DNA of 64,000 nt from the NCBI RefSeq assembly GCF_004959935.1, contig NZ_SMYN01000002.1, positions 124,001-188,000 of the forward strand, in the 5' to 3' direction. This document shows positions 9,357 to 18,963 of this stretch, piece after piece. Position 1 is the first letter of the stretch. Every line of letters starts with the position of its first letter. The position numbers and the translations under genes were made by a program. The DNA is from Falsirhodobacter xinxiangensis. Its GTDB lineage: Bacteria > Pseudomonadota > Alphaproteobacteria > Rhodobacterales > Rhodobacteraceae. The notes beneath the pieces were generated by a model. It saw only the letters and a list, made by a program, of their open reading frames with translations, was not told the origin of the DNA and did not search any database.

Positions 9357-9431
9357 CCGCACCCTCACAAATATGACCCAAGGCTCTGATGGCCCTTGGG
9401 AAAACTGTAACAGGCGCAAGCGGGCGTGTCA

Positions 9432-9451
9432 CCTGCGGACATGCCCGCAGG
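9432..9451. terminator. Hairpin downstream of hemB
   Basis: Arms CCTGCGG / CCGCAGG with a six-base loop lie 13 bases past the hemB stop. No T-tract follows on the hemB strand, so this is at best a weak or Rho-assisted terminator. The remaining SYLF-hemB spacer holds a second imperfect repeat (CCAAGG...CCTTGG). Confidence 0.35.
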
Positions 9452-9464
9452 CGCCGTTCCGCCG

Positions 9465-10517
<1,053 letters not shown>

Positions 10518-10554
10518 TCAAGGGTAGGAGTGGGTGCGAACAAGGGAACGTGCA

Positions 10555-11067
10555 GTGCAGGCATACGAGGCGATCTTCCAAACCATCAGCATGCGATCCT
10601 TTTCCAGCATTTGGTATTGGCTTGTGGTGATAGGGCTGTGGATGTGGACCGCGCAGCGGGTGCTGGGCGTCCCGCTGGATCTGATCATGCATGTGCACCG
10701 CCACCCCGAGGATGACCGCGCCGCGCGCGACCTGAACGACCTATTGCGCGTGAACGCCCGCCGGATGGGTAAGACGCCGGGCGTTCTGAATGTAGGGGTC
10801 GCGGCTTTCCTTCTGTCGGCCATCGTCGCGCTTGCCGTTGCTGGGCTGGAGACGGCGCAGGCGGTGGCCTGCATCGCCGTGCCGATGGCGGCGGTCGTGC
10901 TGCTGCGGATGCGGCTTGCGCGGCGGGTCTTGGGCATGGGAACCATTGCTGCCACCAAGGCCTTGATCTGGCACAGGATGTTCGTGCAGATGATCGCGAT
11001 GGTCTCGATTTTCTCTACGGCTGTCTGGGGTATGTTCCGCAACCTCGGCCTTGCGGTCCTGAACTGA
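10555..11067 (+). CDS. Four-helix integral membrane protein, conserved in Rhodobacteraceae
   Basis: 170-residue membrane protein. The amphipathic N-terminus (MQAYEAIFQTISMRSFSSIWYW) is followed by about four hydrophobic segments near residues 17-33, 78-98, 104-122 and 138-158. Related proteins in Rhodobacterales are often labelled as a component of the SufBCD complex. I recall that label from annotation practice only and see nothing Suf-like here. Start choice: GTG 10555 has AAGGGA seven bases upstream, whereas GTG 10534 has its GGAG only three bases away. It is divergent from hemB and ends 12 bases before mfd, so it probably shares a transcript with it. Confidence 0.7.
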   Translation: MQAYEAIFQTISMRSFSSIWYWLVVIGLWMWTAQRVLGVPLDLIMHVHRHPEDDRAARDLNDLLRVNARRMGKTPGVLNVGVAAFLLSAIVALAVAGLETAQAVACIAVPMAAVVLLRMRLARRVLGMGTIAATKALIWHRMFVQMIAMVSIFSTAVWGMFRNLGLAVLN

Positions 11068-11079
11068 AGGGGTTTGCCG

Positions 11080-14000
11080 ATGAGCAACCGGATCATCCTT
11101 GGCGGTGCGCCCGAGGGGTATGACGCGAAGCTGCTGGCGAAAGAGCTGGCAAAGGGTGCGCCCGTCATCCACGTCGCCCGCGACGACAAGCGGCTGGAGG
11201 CGATGCGGACCGCGCTTTCGGTGATGGCGCCTGACGTTCCGGTGCTGGAATTTCCGGCCTGGGACTGTCTGCCCTATGACCGCATCTCGCCCAATCCCGC
11301 GATTTCGGCACGGCGGATGGCGACGCTTGCGGCGCTGGCCCAAGGGATGCCGGGGGCGTTCGTCCTGCTGACCACGATGAACGCGGCAACCCAGAAGGTG
11401 CCGACGCGCGACCTGATCGCTGCGTCCAGCTTCTCTGCCCGCCTTGGCGATCGCGTGGACGAGACGCGGCTGCGCGACTACCTCGGCCGCATGGGATATT
11501 CGCCGGTGACGACCGTGGCCGAGCCCGGTGATTTTGCCATTCGCGGCGGCATCATCGACATCTATCCGCCCGAGGGTGCGCCGATCCGGCTGGACCTGTT
11601 CGGCGACACGCTGGACGGTCTGCGCCATTTCGACCCCGAAACCCAGCGATCCACCGACAAGCTGACGATGATCGACCTTGCGCCGGTGTCCGAGGTGATG
11701 CTGGACGACGCCTCGATCACGCGGTTCCGCCAGAATTACCGCATCGAGTTCGGCGCGGCGGGCACGAACGATCCGCTGTATGAGGCGATCAGCGCGGGCC
11801 GCAAGCATCAGGGGATGGAGCATTGGCTGCCCTTCTTCCACGAGGGGCTGGAGACGCTGTTCGATTATCTGCCGAACGCCGCGGTGATGCTGGACGATCA
11901 GATCACCCCCATGCGCCTGTCGCGGTGGGAGGGGATCGCCGATCAATACGACGCGCGGCGCGAGGCGATGGGCGCCAAGGGGCGGATGGACAGCGTTTAC
12001 AAACCCTCGGCACCGGACCTTTTGTATCTGGACGATGCGGCGTGGGAGGCTGCCGTCACGGAGCATCGGGTCATCCAATTCTCGCCGAACCCGCAATCGC
12101 CGGGGCCGGGTGTGCTGGATGCGGGCGGGCGGCTGGGCCGCAGTTTCGCGCCAGAACGACAACAGGAAAACATCAGCCTTTTCGCTGCGTTCGCCGATCA
12201 TATTCGTGCGCTGCGCGAGGATCGGCAGGTCGTCATCGCAAGTTGGTCCGAGGGCGCGCGGGAGCGTCTTTCGGGTCTCTTGGACGATCAGCAGGTCACC
12301 GGGCGCACCATTAATGACATGCGCGATGTGCCGGATGCACGCGGCGGGCTGTTTCTGACCGTCTGGTCGTTGGAGGCGGGGTTCACTGCGCCGGGGCTGG
12401 CGGTCATTTCGGAACAGGACGTGCTGGGCGACCGGCTGGTGGGCAAGCCCCGCCGCAAGCGCAAGGCCGAGAATTTCCTGCGCGAAGTGGATACCCTGTC
12501 GCCCGGCGATCTGGTCGTGCATGTCGAACATGGCGTCGGCCGTTACATGGGGCTGGAGACGCTGCGCGTGCCGCAACCCCCGCGCAACAAGCCGGGACCG
12601 CCGCACGATTACCTGCATCTCGTCTATGCCGAGGATGCCAAGCTTTACCTGCCGGTCGAGAATATCGAGCTTCTGACCCGCTATGGCCATGAGGAAGGGC
12701 TGCTGGACCGTCTGGGCGGCGGCGCGTGGCAGGCCAAGAAGGCCAAGCTGAAGCAGCGCATCCGCGAGATTGCGGATCGCCTGATGCGCATCGCCGCCGA
12801 ACGCCATCTGCGCCACGCCCCCATTCTGGAGGCGCCGCACCAGATGTGGGAGGCGTTCTCGGCCCGCTTTCCGTATCAGGAAACCGACGATCAGCTTTCG
12901 GCCATTGCCGACGTCGTCTCGGACCTCGAGGCGGGGCGACCGATGGACCGTCTGGTCGTGGGCGACGTGGGCTTCGGCAAGACCGAAGTCGCGATGCGCG
13001 CCGCCTTCGTTGCCGCTATGGCGGGGATGCAGGTGGCGGTCATCTGCCCGACGACGCTTCTGGCCCGCCAGCATTTCCGCAGCTTTTCCGAACGCTTCCG
13101 CGGCTTTCCTTTCAAGGTGCGTCAACTGTCGCGCTTCATCACTGCCAAGGAAGCGTCGGAGACGCGGGCCGGGCTGGCCGACGGCACGGTGGACATCTGC
13201 ATCGGCACCCATGCGCTTTTGGCCAAGACGGTGAAGATCAAGAACCTCGGCCTTCTGATCATCGACGAGGAGCAGCATTTCGGCGTCACCCACAAGGAAC
13301 GCCTGAAGGAGATGCGGTCCGAGGTCCACGTCCTGACCCTGACCGCGACGCCGATTCCGCGCACGCTGCAACTGTCGCTGACGGGGGTGCGGGACCTGTC
13401 GATCATCGCGACGCCGCCGGTGGACCGTCTGGCGATCCGCACCTATGTGTCGGAATTCGACAGCGTGACCCTGCGCGAGGCACTGCTGCGAGAACGCTAT
13501 CGCGGGGGGCAGAGCTTTTTCGTCGTTCCGCGCATTTCGGACCTGCCGGAGATTGAAGCGTTTCTGCGCGAGCAGGTGCCGGAAGTCACGTTCCTCGTCG
13601 CCCACGGCCAGCTTGCCGCCGGCGATCTGGACGAGCGGATGAACGAGTTCTACGACGGAAAATATGACGTGTTGCTGGCGACGACGATCGTGGAATCGGG
13701 GCTGGATATTCCGACCGCCAATACGATGATCGTCCATCGCGCCGACATGTTCGGCCTTTCGCAGCTTTACCAGATCCGGGGGCGCGTCGGGCGGTCCAAG
13801 ACCCGCGCCTATTGCTATCTGACCACCAAGCCGCGCAGCCCGCTGACGCCGCAGGCGCAGAAGCGGCTGAAGCTTCTGGCCAGCCTCGACAGCCTTGGGG
13901 CAGGGTTCAACCTTGCCTCGCACGATCTGGACCTGCGCGGCGCCGGCAACCTTCTGGGCGAGGAGCAGTCCGGCCATGTGAAGGAAGTCGGCTACGAACT

Positions 14001-14532
14001 TTACCAGTCGATGCTGGAAGAAACGATCGCCAAGATCAAATCGGGCGAGATTTCGGGCCTGACCGAAGCGGATGATCAATGGGCGCCGCAGATCAACCTT
14101 GGCGTCCCGGTGCTGATCCCTGAAGAATATGTGCCCGATCTGGACATCCGGCTTGGGCTTTACCGCCGCCTGTCGGGCCTGACGACCAAAGTGGAGATGG
14201 AGGGGTTTGCGGCCGAGCTGATCGACCGCTTCGGCCCGCTGCCGAAGGAGGTGAACACGCTGATGCTGGTCGTGCGGATCAAGGCGATGTGCAAACGTGC
14301 CGGGATCTCGCGTCTGGATGCGGGGCCGAAGGGGGCGACGATCCAGTTCCACAACGACAAATTTGCCGATCCCGCAGGGTTGGTCGATTTCGTCAAGGCG
14401 CAGGCCGGGGCGAAGATCGTGGGCAACAAGATCTCCATCCCCGGCGACTGGGCGACCGAAGGCGACCGCATCCGCGGGTCCTTCGGCATCGCCCGCGATC
14501 TGGCGGAAAAGCTGATGAAAAAGAAGGCCTAG
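11080..14532 (+). CDS. mfd: Transcription-repair coupling factor Mfd
   Basis: ATP-dependent translocase that removes stalled RNA polymerase and recruits UvrA. It is 1150 residues from ATG 11080, which is preceded by AAGGGG at seven bases. Order: UvrB-like N-terminal module; RNA-polymerase-interaction domain around residues 470-550 (GDLVVHVEHGVGRYMGLE); RecG-like motor with Walker A GDVGFGKT near residue 628, DEEQHFG near 727 and TATPIPRTLQL; helicase C domain (ESGLDIPTANTM, RGRVGRS); and TRCF C-terminal domain. Its TAG stop lies inside the palindrome CTAG that is also the stop of the convergent MFS gene. Confidence 0.97.
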   Translation: MSNRIILGGAPEGYDAKLLAKELAKGAPVIHVARDDKRLEAMRTALSVMAPDVPVLEFPAWDCLPYDRISPNPAISARRMATLAALAQGMPGAFVLLTTMNAATQKVPTRDLIAASSFSARLGDRVDETRLRDYLGRMGYSPVTTVAEPGDFAIRGGIIDIYPPEGAPIRLDLFGDTLDGLRHFDPETQRSTDKLTMIDLAPVSEVMLDDASITRFRQNYRIEFGAAGTNDPLYEAISAGRKHQGMEHWLPFFHEGLETLFDYLPNAAVMLDDQITPMRLSRWEGIADQYDARREAMGAKGRMDSVYKPSAPDLLYLDDAAWEAAVTEHRVIQFSPNPQSPGPGVLDAGGRLGRSFAPERQQENISLFAAFADHIRALREDRQVVIASWSEGARERLSGLLDDQQVTGRTINDMRDVPDARGGLFLTVWSLEAGFTAPGLAVISEQDVLGDRLVGKPRRKRKAENFLREVDTLSPGDLVVHVEHGVGRYMGLETLRVPQPPRNKPGPPHDYLHLVYAEDAKLYLPVENIELLTRYGHEEGLLDRLGGGAWQAKKAKLKQRIREIADRLMRIAAERHLRHAPILEAPHQMWEAFSARFPYQETDDQLSAIADVVSDLEAGRPMDRLVVGDVGFGKTEVAMRAAFVAAMAGMQVAVICPTTLLARQHFRSFSERFRGFPFKVRQLSRFITAKEASETRAGLADGTVDICIGTHALLAKTVKIKNLGLLIIDEEQHFGVTHKERLKEMRSEVHVLTLTATPIPRTLQLSLTGVRDLSIIATPPVDRLAIRTYVSEFDSVTLREALLRERYRGGQSFFVVPRISDLPEIEAFLREQVPEVTFLVAHGQLAAGDLDERMNEFYDGKYDVLLATTIVESGLDIPTANTMIVHRADMFGLSQLYQIRGRVGRSKTRAYCYLTTKPRSPLTPQAQKRLKLLASLDSLGAGFNLASHDLDLRGAGNLLGEEQSGHVKEVGYELYQSMLEETIAKIKSGEISGLTEADDQWAPQINLGVPVLIPEEYVPDLDIRLGLYRRLSGLTTKVEMEGFAAELIDRFGPLPKEVNTLMLVVRIKAMCKRAGISRLDAGPKGATIQFHNDKFADPAGLVDFVKAQAGAKIVGNKISIPGDWATEGDRIRGSFGIARDLAEKLMKKKA

Positions 14533-15737
14533 CGCGCGGGGAGCGCGCGCATGGCCAGAAGCGCAAGGCCGGTGAAGCAGGCAACGCCGATGGCCAGCGG
14601 CTCTACCGTGCCGTTGAACGACAGCCCGACGGGCGAGGCGAGCATGACGCCCAGAACCGTCGCGACCCCGCCGATCACCGAGGCGGCAAGGCCCGCCAGA
14701 TGGCCCATTGGCTCCAGCGCCATGGCGTTCAGGTTGCCCATCGTCATTCCCATCATGAAGAAGATGCTGGTGAACCAGAAGAACACCGCCGGGAACAACG
14801 CCGCCTCGGGGATCAGGCCAAATCCGCTGGACAGCGCCATGATGGTCGAGATGACGAACTGCACCGACACCATCGTCGTGATCAGGTAACGCATCCCAAG
14901 CCGCACCACGAGCCGCGCGTTCAAGAAGCTAGACGCGCCCGATAGCAATGCCCCGATGGCGAACCAATAGGGAAACTCGTCCCCACGTCCCAAGGTTACG
15001 TCGAAGATCTGCTGCACCGAGGTGATGGTCGCGAACATGCAGCCGAAGATCAGCGCCTGCACCGCAATGGACAGAAGGACGCTTCGGTTGGTCAGAACCT
15101 CTCGTGTGCCGGACAGCAGGATCGGCAGGCGCAAGGGCCGTCGCGCCTCGACCGGCAGCGTTTCGGGCTGGCGCGCCATCATCCATGCCGAAGACAGCAG
15201 CGAGAAGATCACGAAGGCGACGAACACCCCGCGCCAGCCGAAGCCCGCGATGATGAAGCTGCCGGCCATCGGCGCGACTGCGGGGACAAGCGTGAACACC
15301 ATCATGATGAAGCTGACGACGCGCGCCATCTCGCGCCCCTTGTAAAGGTCGCGCACCATCGCCAGCGCCACGATGCGCGGGCCGGCGCCCCCGAGGCCCT
15401 GTATCAGCCGGCCGATCAGCACGGCCTCCAGCGTGGTGCCGGCCAATGCGATCAGCGCGCCCGCGCAGTAAAGCACGGCGCCGCACAGCATCACCGTCTT
15501 GCGCCCGAAGGCGTCGGACAGCGGCCCGACGAAGAACGTGCCCACGCCCATTCCCAGCATGAAGAAGGTCACGATCAGCTGTGCATGGTTCGGCGCGTCC
15601 GGCGTCAACTCTGCCGCGATGGAGGGCAAAGACGGCAGCATTGAATCGATGGAGAACGCCACGGTTGCGATCATCGTCGCGATCAGCGCGATGAACTCGC
15701 CTTGCGAGACGGCTGGACGGGCGGTGCCTGTGGTCAT
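14529..15737 (-). CDS. MFS multidrug efflux transporter, Bcr/CflA type
   Basis: 402-residue inner-membrane major facilitator with 12 predicted helices, proton-driven drug efflux type (DHA1). Motif A is seen as GPLSDAFGRKTVML between helices 2 and 3, and motif D1/B-like RLIQGLGGAGPRIVALAMVRD in helix 4. These are the Bcr/CflA hallmarks. The substrate cannot be predicted. ATG 15737 overlaps the stop of the upstream DsbA-like gene (ATGA), so the two are co-translated. A much longer upstream extension in this frame is arginine-rich antisense sequence of that gene and not real. The stop shares CTAG with mfd. Confidence 0.88.
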   Translation of the reverse strand: MTTGTARPAVSQGEFIALIATMIATVAFSIDSMLPSLPSIAAELTPDAPNHAQLIVTFFMLGMGVGTFFVGPLSDAFGRKTVMLCGAVLYCAGALIALAGTTLEAVLIGRLIQGLGGAGPRIVALAMVRDLYKGREMARVVSFIMMVFTLVPAVAPMAGSFIIAGFGWRGVFVAFVIFSLLSSAWMMARQPETLPVEARRPLRLPILLSGTREVLTNRSVLLSIAVQALIFGCMFATITSVQQIFDVTLGRGDEFPYWFAIGALLSGASSFLNARLVVRLGMRYLITTMVSVQFVISTIMALSSGFGLIPEAALFPAVFFWFTSIFFMMGMTMGNLNAMALEPMGHLAGLAASVIGGVATVLGVMLASPVGLSFNGTVEPLAIGVACFTGLALLAMRALPAR

Positions 15738-16381
15738 TGAATCTGCTCGGCGATTTCGTCGATGATCTGTTGCCACGTTTCGACCGACTGCGCGCCGGGG
15801 ACCACGAATTGGCGATCGATCAGAAAGGTCGGAACGGCGGTCACGCCCTTTTCGCGGGCATCGGCGTCGCGGGCGGCCAAATCGTCGCGATCCGCGTCGG
15901 ATGCCAGAAGGCGGGCCGTCACCTCTGCGTCCATCCCGCATTCTGCTGCGATCGCCGACAGAACCGCGGCATCGCCGATATCGCGCCCGTCGCGGAAGAA
16001 GGCGGCAAACAACGCCTCGACAACGGCGTGCTGCCGGCCTTCCAGCCCCGCCCAATGAATCAGGCGATGGGCGTCCAGCGTGTTCGGCATCCGCGCGGCG
16101 CGTTCGGGGTGCATCTCCAGCCCGGCGTCGGTTGCCGCACGTTGGACATTCGCCAAGGCGGCGACCGCTTTTTCACGGCTGCCGAAGCGTTTTTCGAGGA
16201 AGTCCGCACGGTCCACGCCGTCGCGGGGCAGGTCGGGGTTCAGTTGGAACGGGTGCCATTCGATCTGGAACGCATGATCCGGGCGGCTTTCCAGCGCCCG
16301 GTTCAGGTTCGCGCGCCCGATATGGCACCAAGGGCAGACGGGGTCGGAAAATATGTCGAGACGGATCGTTGTCCGGGGCAT
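15734..16381 (-). CDS. DsbA-family (FrnE-like) thiol oxidoreductase
   Basis: 215-residue thioredoxin-fold protein of the FrnE/2-hydroxychromene-2-carboxylate-isomerase-like DsbA branch. The redox motif CPWC is at Cys16-Cys19 (DIFSDPVCPWCHIG). A helical insertion occupies the middle, and the cis-proline region is GVTAVPTFLIDRQ near residue 183. There is no signal peptide, so it acts in the cytoplasm, unlike classical DsbA. The partner is unknown; members are linked to oxidative stress or secondary metabolism. CAGGA precedes the ATG. It is the first gene of a two-gene unit with the MFS pump, which it overlaps by four bases. Confidence 0.85.
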   Translation of the reverse strand: MPRTTIRLDIFSDPVCPWCHIGRANLNRALESRPDHAFQIEWHPFQLNPDLPRDGVDRADFLEKRFGSREKAVAALANVQRAATDAGLEMHPERAARMPNTLDAHRLIHWAGLEGRQHAVVEALFAAFFRDGRDIGDAAVLSAIAAECGMDAEVTARLLASDADRDDLAARDADAREKGVTAVPTFLIDRQFVVPGAQSVETWQQIIDEIAEQIQ

Positions 16382-16523
16382 GGCGCAGTCCTGAAGTTTG
16401 ACCTGATGACCGCCGGACGGATCACGGACGCGGCCCGCGAATGGTTATGCCCAAGCTGCGAAAAAAAGACCAGACATCTTTGCGCGGATCGGCCCGTCTT
16501 CACGTGTTTCTGTGCGTGGACGA

Positions 16524-16865
16524 TCAGCTTCCCTTCGGATCTTCCGCCAGATTGTCGTCGCCATATTTGCGGTCGTCATCCGACGCATCCTCGCCCGGCG
16601 ACATATAAAGCACGCTTTCGGCGATGGAGGCGTTGTCATGTGCCTCGTCCATGTGCACGTCGGCAGGGACGGCACCTTCCAGCCATTCGGCGACCTGCTG
16701 TCCGACCTCGTCGCGATCGCCCGCGCCGATCTCGGTCAAGCGGGCTTCAAAGGCGGCGCGGTCGCCCTCGACGTCGGACAAATCGTCCTCGGTCAGTTCC
16801 GGCCAGGTTTCCAGCATCGAATCCCGAAACGCTTCCCAATTCTTCGCCACGATCTGCCAGCGCAT
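16524..16865 (-). CDS. CsbD-like stress protein with acidic C-terminal tail
   Basis: 113-residue, strongly acidic soluble protein. Residues 1-30 (MRWQIVAKNWEAFRDSMLET then WPELTEDDLSDVEG) resemble the start of the CsbD family of small general-stress proteins. The remainder is longer than a normal CsbD protein (about 60-70 residues) and ends in a Asp/Glu-rich tail (DASDDDRKYGDDN). Start choice: AAGGAG is six bases from ATG 16865 but directly abuts the upstream ATG 16871. The protein's function is unknown. The 142 bases between it and the DsbA-like gene show no clear structure. Confidence 0.65.
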   Translation of the reverse strand: MRWQIVAKNWEAFRDSMLETWPELTEDDLSDVEGDRAAFEARLTEIGAGDRDEVGQQVAEWLEGAVPADVHMDEAHDNASIAESVLYMSPGEDASDDDRKYGDDNLAEDPKGS

Positions 16866-16904
16866 CGCCATCTCCTTCTTTGACGGCTCAACGCAGCGGG
16901 CTTG

Positions 16905-18719
16905 TCACGGTTCCTGCCACCACGTCTCGGGCATGAAGCCGGGCCAGTCGCCATAAAGCGGCACATGCCCCGGATGGCGCAGATCGCCGCGATAGGCGAT
17001 GCGGGACACCTTGGAATACCAGAAGGGCACCACGAAACGCCCGGTCATCAGGATGCGGTCCAATGCCTCGGTCGCGTTCCGGAACTCGTCCGGTTCCTTG
17101 GCGCGCAGCATCGCGGCGATCATCGCATCCGCGGCGGGCGACATCATCCCCATCAGGTTGCGCGACCCCGGCTGGTTCGCCCCGGCCGAGCCCCAGTAAA
17201 GCACCTGCTCGGTTCCCGGCGAAAGCGACAGGGCGCGCAGGATGTGGGTCATGTCATAGTCGAAATTCGTCGTCCGTTCCTTGTATTGCGCCGAATCGAC
17301 CGAGGTGATCCGCGCTTCGATACCCAGACGTTTCAACGCCTCGACATAGATCTGCGTCACCGTCGCGACCTGATCATTCCCCTGTGGCAGCAGGATCTCG
17401 AACCTGAAGGGTTTGCCGTCGCGGGTCAGAACGCCTTGTTCGACGTGCCAGCCCGCTTCCACCAGCAGCCGCATCGCGCGCCGCAGGTTTTCGCGCTGGG
17501 CGCCCGCGCTGTCCTGTCGGGGCAAGGCATAGCCATCCAGAGCGCCGGGCGCGAGGCTGTCCTTGTAGGGGGCCAGCAGATCGGCCACCGCCTGCGATGC
17601 AGCCGCGCCGGGGGTCATCCCCAGATCGGAATTTGCGAAGTAGGAATCGATCCGCGGCTCCACCCCGCCGGTGAGGGTCTGGTTGATCAGCGTGAAGTCG
17701 AAGGCGAGGATCAACGCCTCGCGCACACGCCAGTCGTCGAACATCGGGCGGCGGGTGTTCATCACCAGCCCCTCCATCCCCGAGGGGCGGCGGTGCGCGA
17801 CCTCCTCCAACTTCACGCCGCCGTCGCGGACGGCGGGGAAGTCGAAGTTGATAGCCCATCTGGCGGGGTTCAACTCTCGCCACAGGGACAGGTTGCCCGA
17901 TTTGAACGCCTCGAACATGACCGAGGTATCGGCATAGAATTCGGTGCGGATCGTGTCGAAGTTATACAGGCCGCGATTGATCGGCAGATCGTGCCCCCAC
18001 CAATCCGGATTGCGGCGATACGTGACCGAGCGACCGGGATCGACGCCATCCACGACATAGGGACCAGAGCCGATCGGCGGCTCCAGGGTCGACTCGGTGA
18101 AATCCTTCCCCTCCCACTGCGCCTTCTTGAGCACCGGGCGCAGGCCCAGAACCAGCGGCAACTCGCGGTCTGGCTCGGTGAAGGTGAACCGGACGGAGCG
18201 GGGGCCGGTGCGGATCGTCTCGGCCACCTTCGACCAGGACCCGGCATAGCGAGGCTGCCCGTCGGCCGCCAGGGTCTCGAACGACCAGATGACATCATCC
18301 ACCGTGACCGGCGATCCGTCCGAGAACCGGGCACCTTCCCGCAGGGTGAATTCGACGAAGGTTCGCGCCTCATCCGTCTCGACCGATTCGGCCAGAAGTC
18401 CGTACAGCGTGAACGGCTCGTCCAGCGACCGCGCCATGAGCGTCTCGACCGTCCATGGGCCGAGGTTCCAAGGCGCGCGCCCGCGGATGATATACGGGTT
18501 GAGCGAATCAAATCCGCCCGCCTCTCCGATAGAGATGGTGCCGCCCTTCGGCGCGGCAGGATCGGCATAGGGAAGGTGGTCGAAGCCTGCGGGCAGGGCG
18601 GGCTCGCCATACATGGCAATGCCGTGGACAGGCTCTGCAAAGGCGGGCCATACGGCGGTCAAAAGGCCCGCTGCCGCAACGATGGCCTTCAAACGCCCCT
18701 GTATTTCCACCCTGATCAA
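16905..18719 (-). CDS. ABC transporter periplasmic binding protein, YejA-like (family 5)
   Basis: Extracellular solute-binding protein of the peptide/opine family 5, about 604 residues. A signal peptide ends at PAFA near residue 28. The mature N-terminus (HGIAMYGEPALPAGFDHLPY, then APKGG) is typical of YejA-type oligopeptide/microcin C binding proteins, and DGSPVTVDDVIWSFETL is the family signature region. No permease or ATPase (yejBEF) is present in the window, so it is an orphan here. The start is uncertain: TTG 18719 gives the longest signal peptide, while an internal GTG at 18710 or TTG at 18692 is also possible. Confidence 0.85.
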   Translation of the reverse strand: MIRVEIQGRLKAIVAAAGLLTAVWPAFAEPVHGIAMYGEPALPAGFDHLPYADPAAPKGGTISIGEAGGFDSLNPYIIRGRAPWNLGPWTVETLMARSLDEPFTLYGLLAESVETDEARTFVEFTLREGARFSDGSPVTVDDVIWSFETLAADGQPRYAGSWSKVAETIRTGPRSVRFTFTEPDRELPLVLGLRPVLKKAQWEGKDFTESTLEPPIGSGPYVVDGVDPGRSVTYRRNPDWWGHDLPINRGLYNFDTIRTEFYADTSVMFEAFKSGNLSLWRELNPARWAINFDFPAVRDGGVKLEEVAHRRPSGMEGLVMNTRRPMFDDWRVREALILAFDFTLINQTLTGGVEPRIDSYFANSDLGMTPGAAASQAVADLLAPYKDSLAPGALDGYALPRQDSAGAQRENLRRAMRLLVEAGWHVEQGVLTRDGKPFRFEILLPQGNDQVATVTQIYVEALKRLGIEARITSVDSAQYKERTTNFDYDMTHILRALSLSPGTEQVLYWGSAGANQPGSRNLMGMMSPAADAMIAAMLRAKEPDEFRNATEALDRILMTGRFVVPFWYSKVSRIAYRGDLRHPGHVPLYGDWPGFMPETWWQEP

Positions 18720-18791
18720 TGCCCGACGCCCCCGATCCTGTCCCTGGCGGCGCGAAACTAGACGCTACGCCAGCCATTTCAAACTTTTAAC

Positions 18792-18820
18792 TTGGCCCCG
18801 GGCATGTGGAGAGGTATAAA
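18792..18820 (+). promoter_or_regulatory. Candidate sigma-70 type promoter of a small RNA
   Basis: TTGGCC (18792-18797), a spacer of exactly 17 bases and TATAAA (18815-18820) precede three hairpins and an intrinsic terminator. The spacing and -10 match are good by eye; no start-site data exist. Confidence 0.5.
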
Positions 18821-18826
18821 GACCTC

Positions 18827-18901
18827 ACTGCTCGATAGGTTTCTTGCCTGTATGAAACCTGCCTCAACTACTTAACGCTGGCCTAGTGCCAGCGTTTTTT
18901 T
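18827..18901 (+). ncRNA. Candidate trans-acting small RNA of about 75 nt
   Basis: The YejA-like/bdhA gap of 244 bases contains a compact RNA-like unit. From the predicted start near 18827 it has a seven-base-pair hairpin (AGGTTTC 18837-18843 with GAAACCT 18854-18860, pyrimidine-rich ten-base loop), then a single-stranded pyrimidine-rich stretch GCCTCAACTACTT. It ends in an intrinsic terminator (AACGCTGGC 18874-18882, GCCAGCGTT 18888-18896, then seven T). A further small hairpin (GAGGT/ACCTC, 18811-18826) overlaps the -10 box. This layout is typical of Hfq-dependent small RNAs. It recalls the alphaproteobacterial suhB/MmgR (alpha-r8) family, from memory only. A 23-codon frame (18804-18875) lacks a ribosome-binding site. 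Confidence 0.6.
18874..18901 (+). terminator. Intrinsic terminator of the candidate small RNA
   Basis: A perfect nine-base-pair stem with loop CTAGT is followed by T7. It cannot serve the YejA-like gene (opposite strand), and no other rightward gene lies upstream, so it implies a transcript of its own. Confidence 0.85.
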
Positions 18902-18963
18902 ATTCCCGCACCAGCCTGCGCCGGGGTTACCTTGGACGGCGAGTCAAACGCAAGGGGTAGGGC

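Noticed and set aside
10741-14352. Leftward open frame of 1203 codons
   Set aside because: Antisense of mfd; no recognisable domain and biased composition.
18804-18875. 23-codon frame inside the candidate small RNA
   Set aside because: No ribosome-binding site, and its ATG lies upstream of the predicted transcription start. Kept only as a remark.
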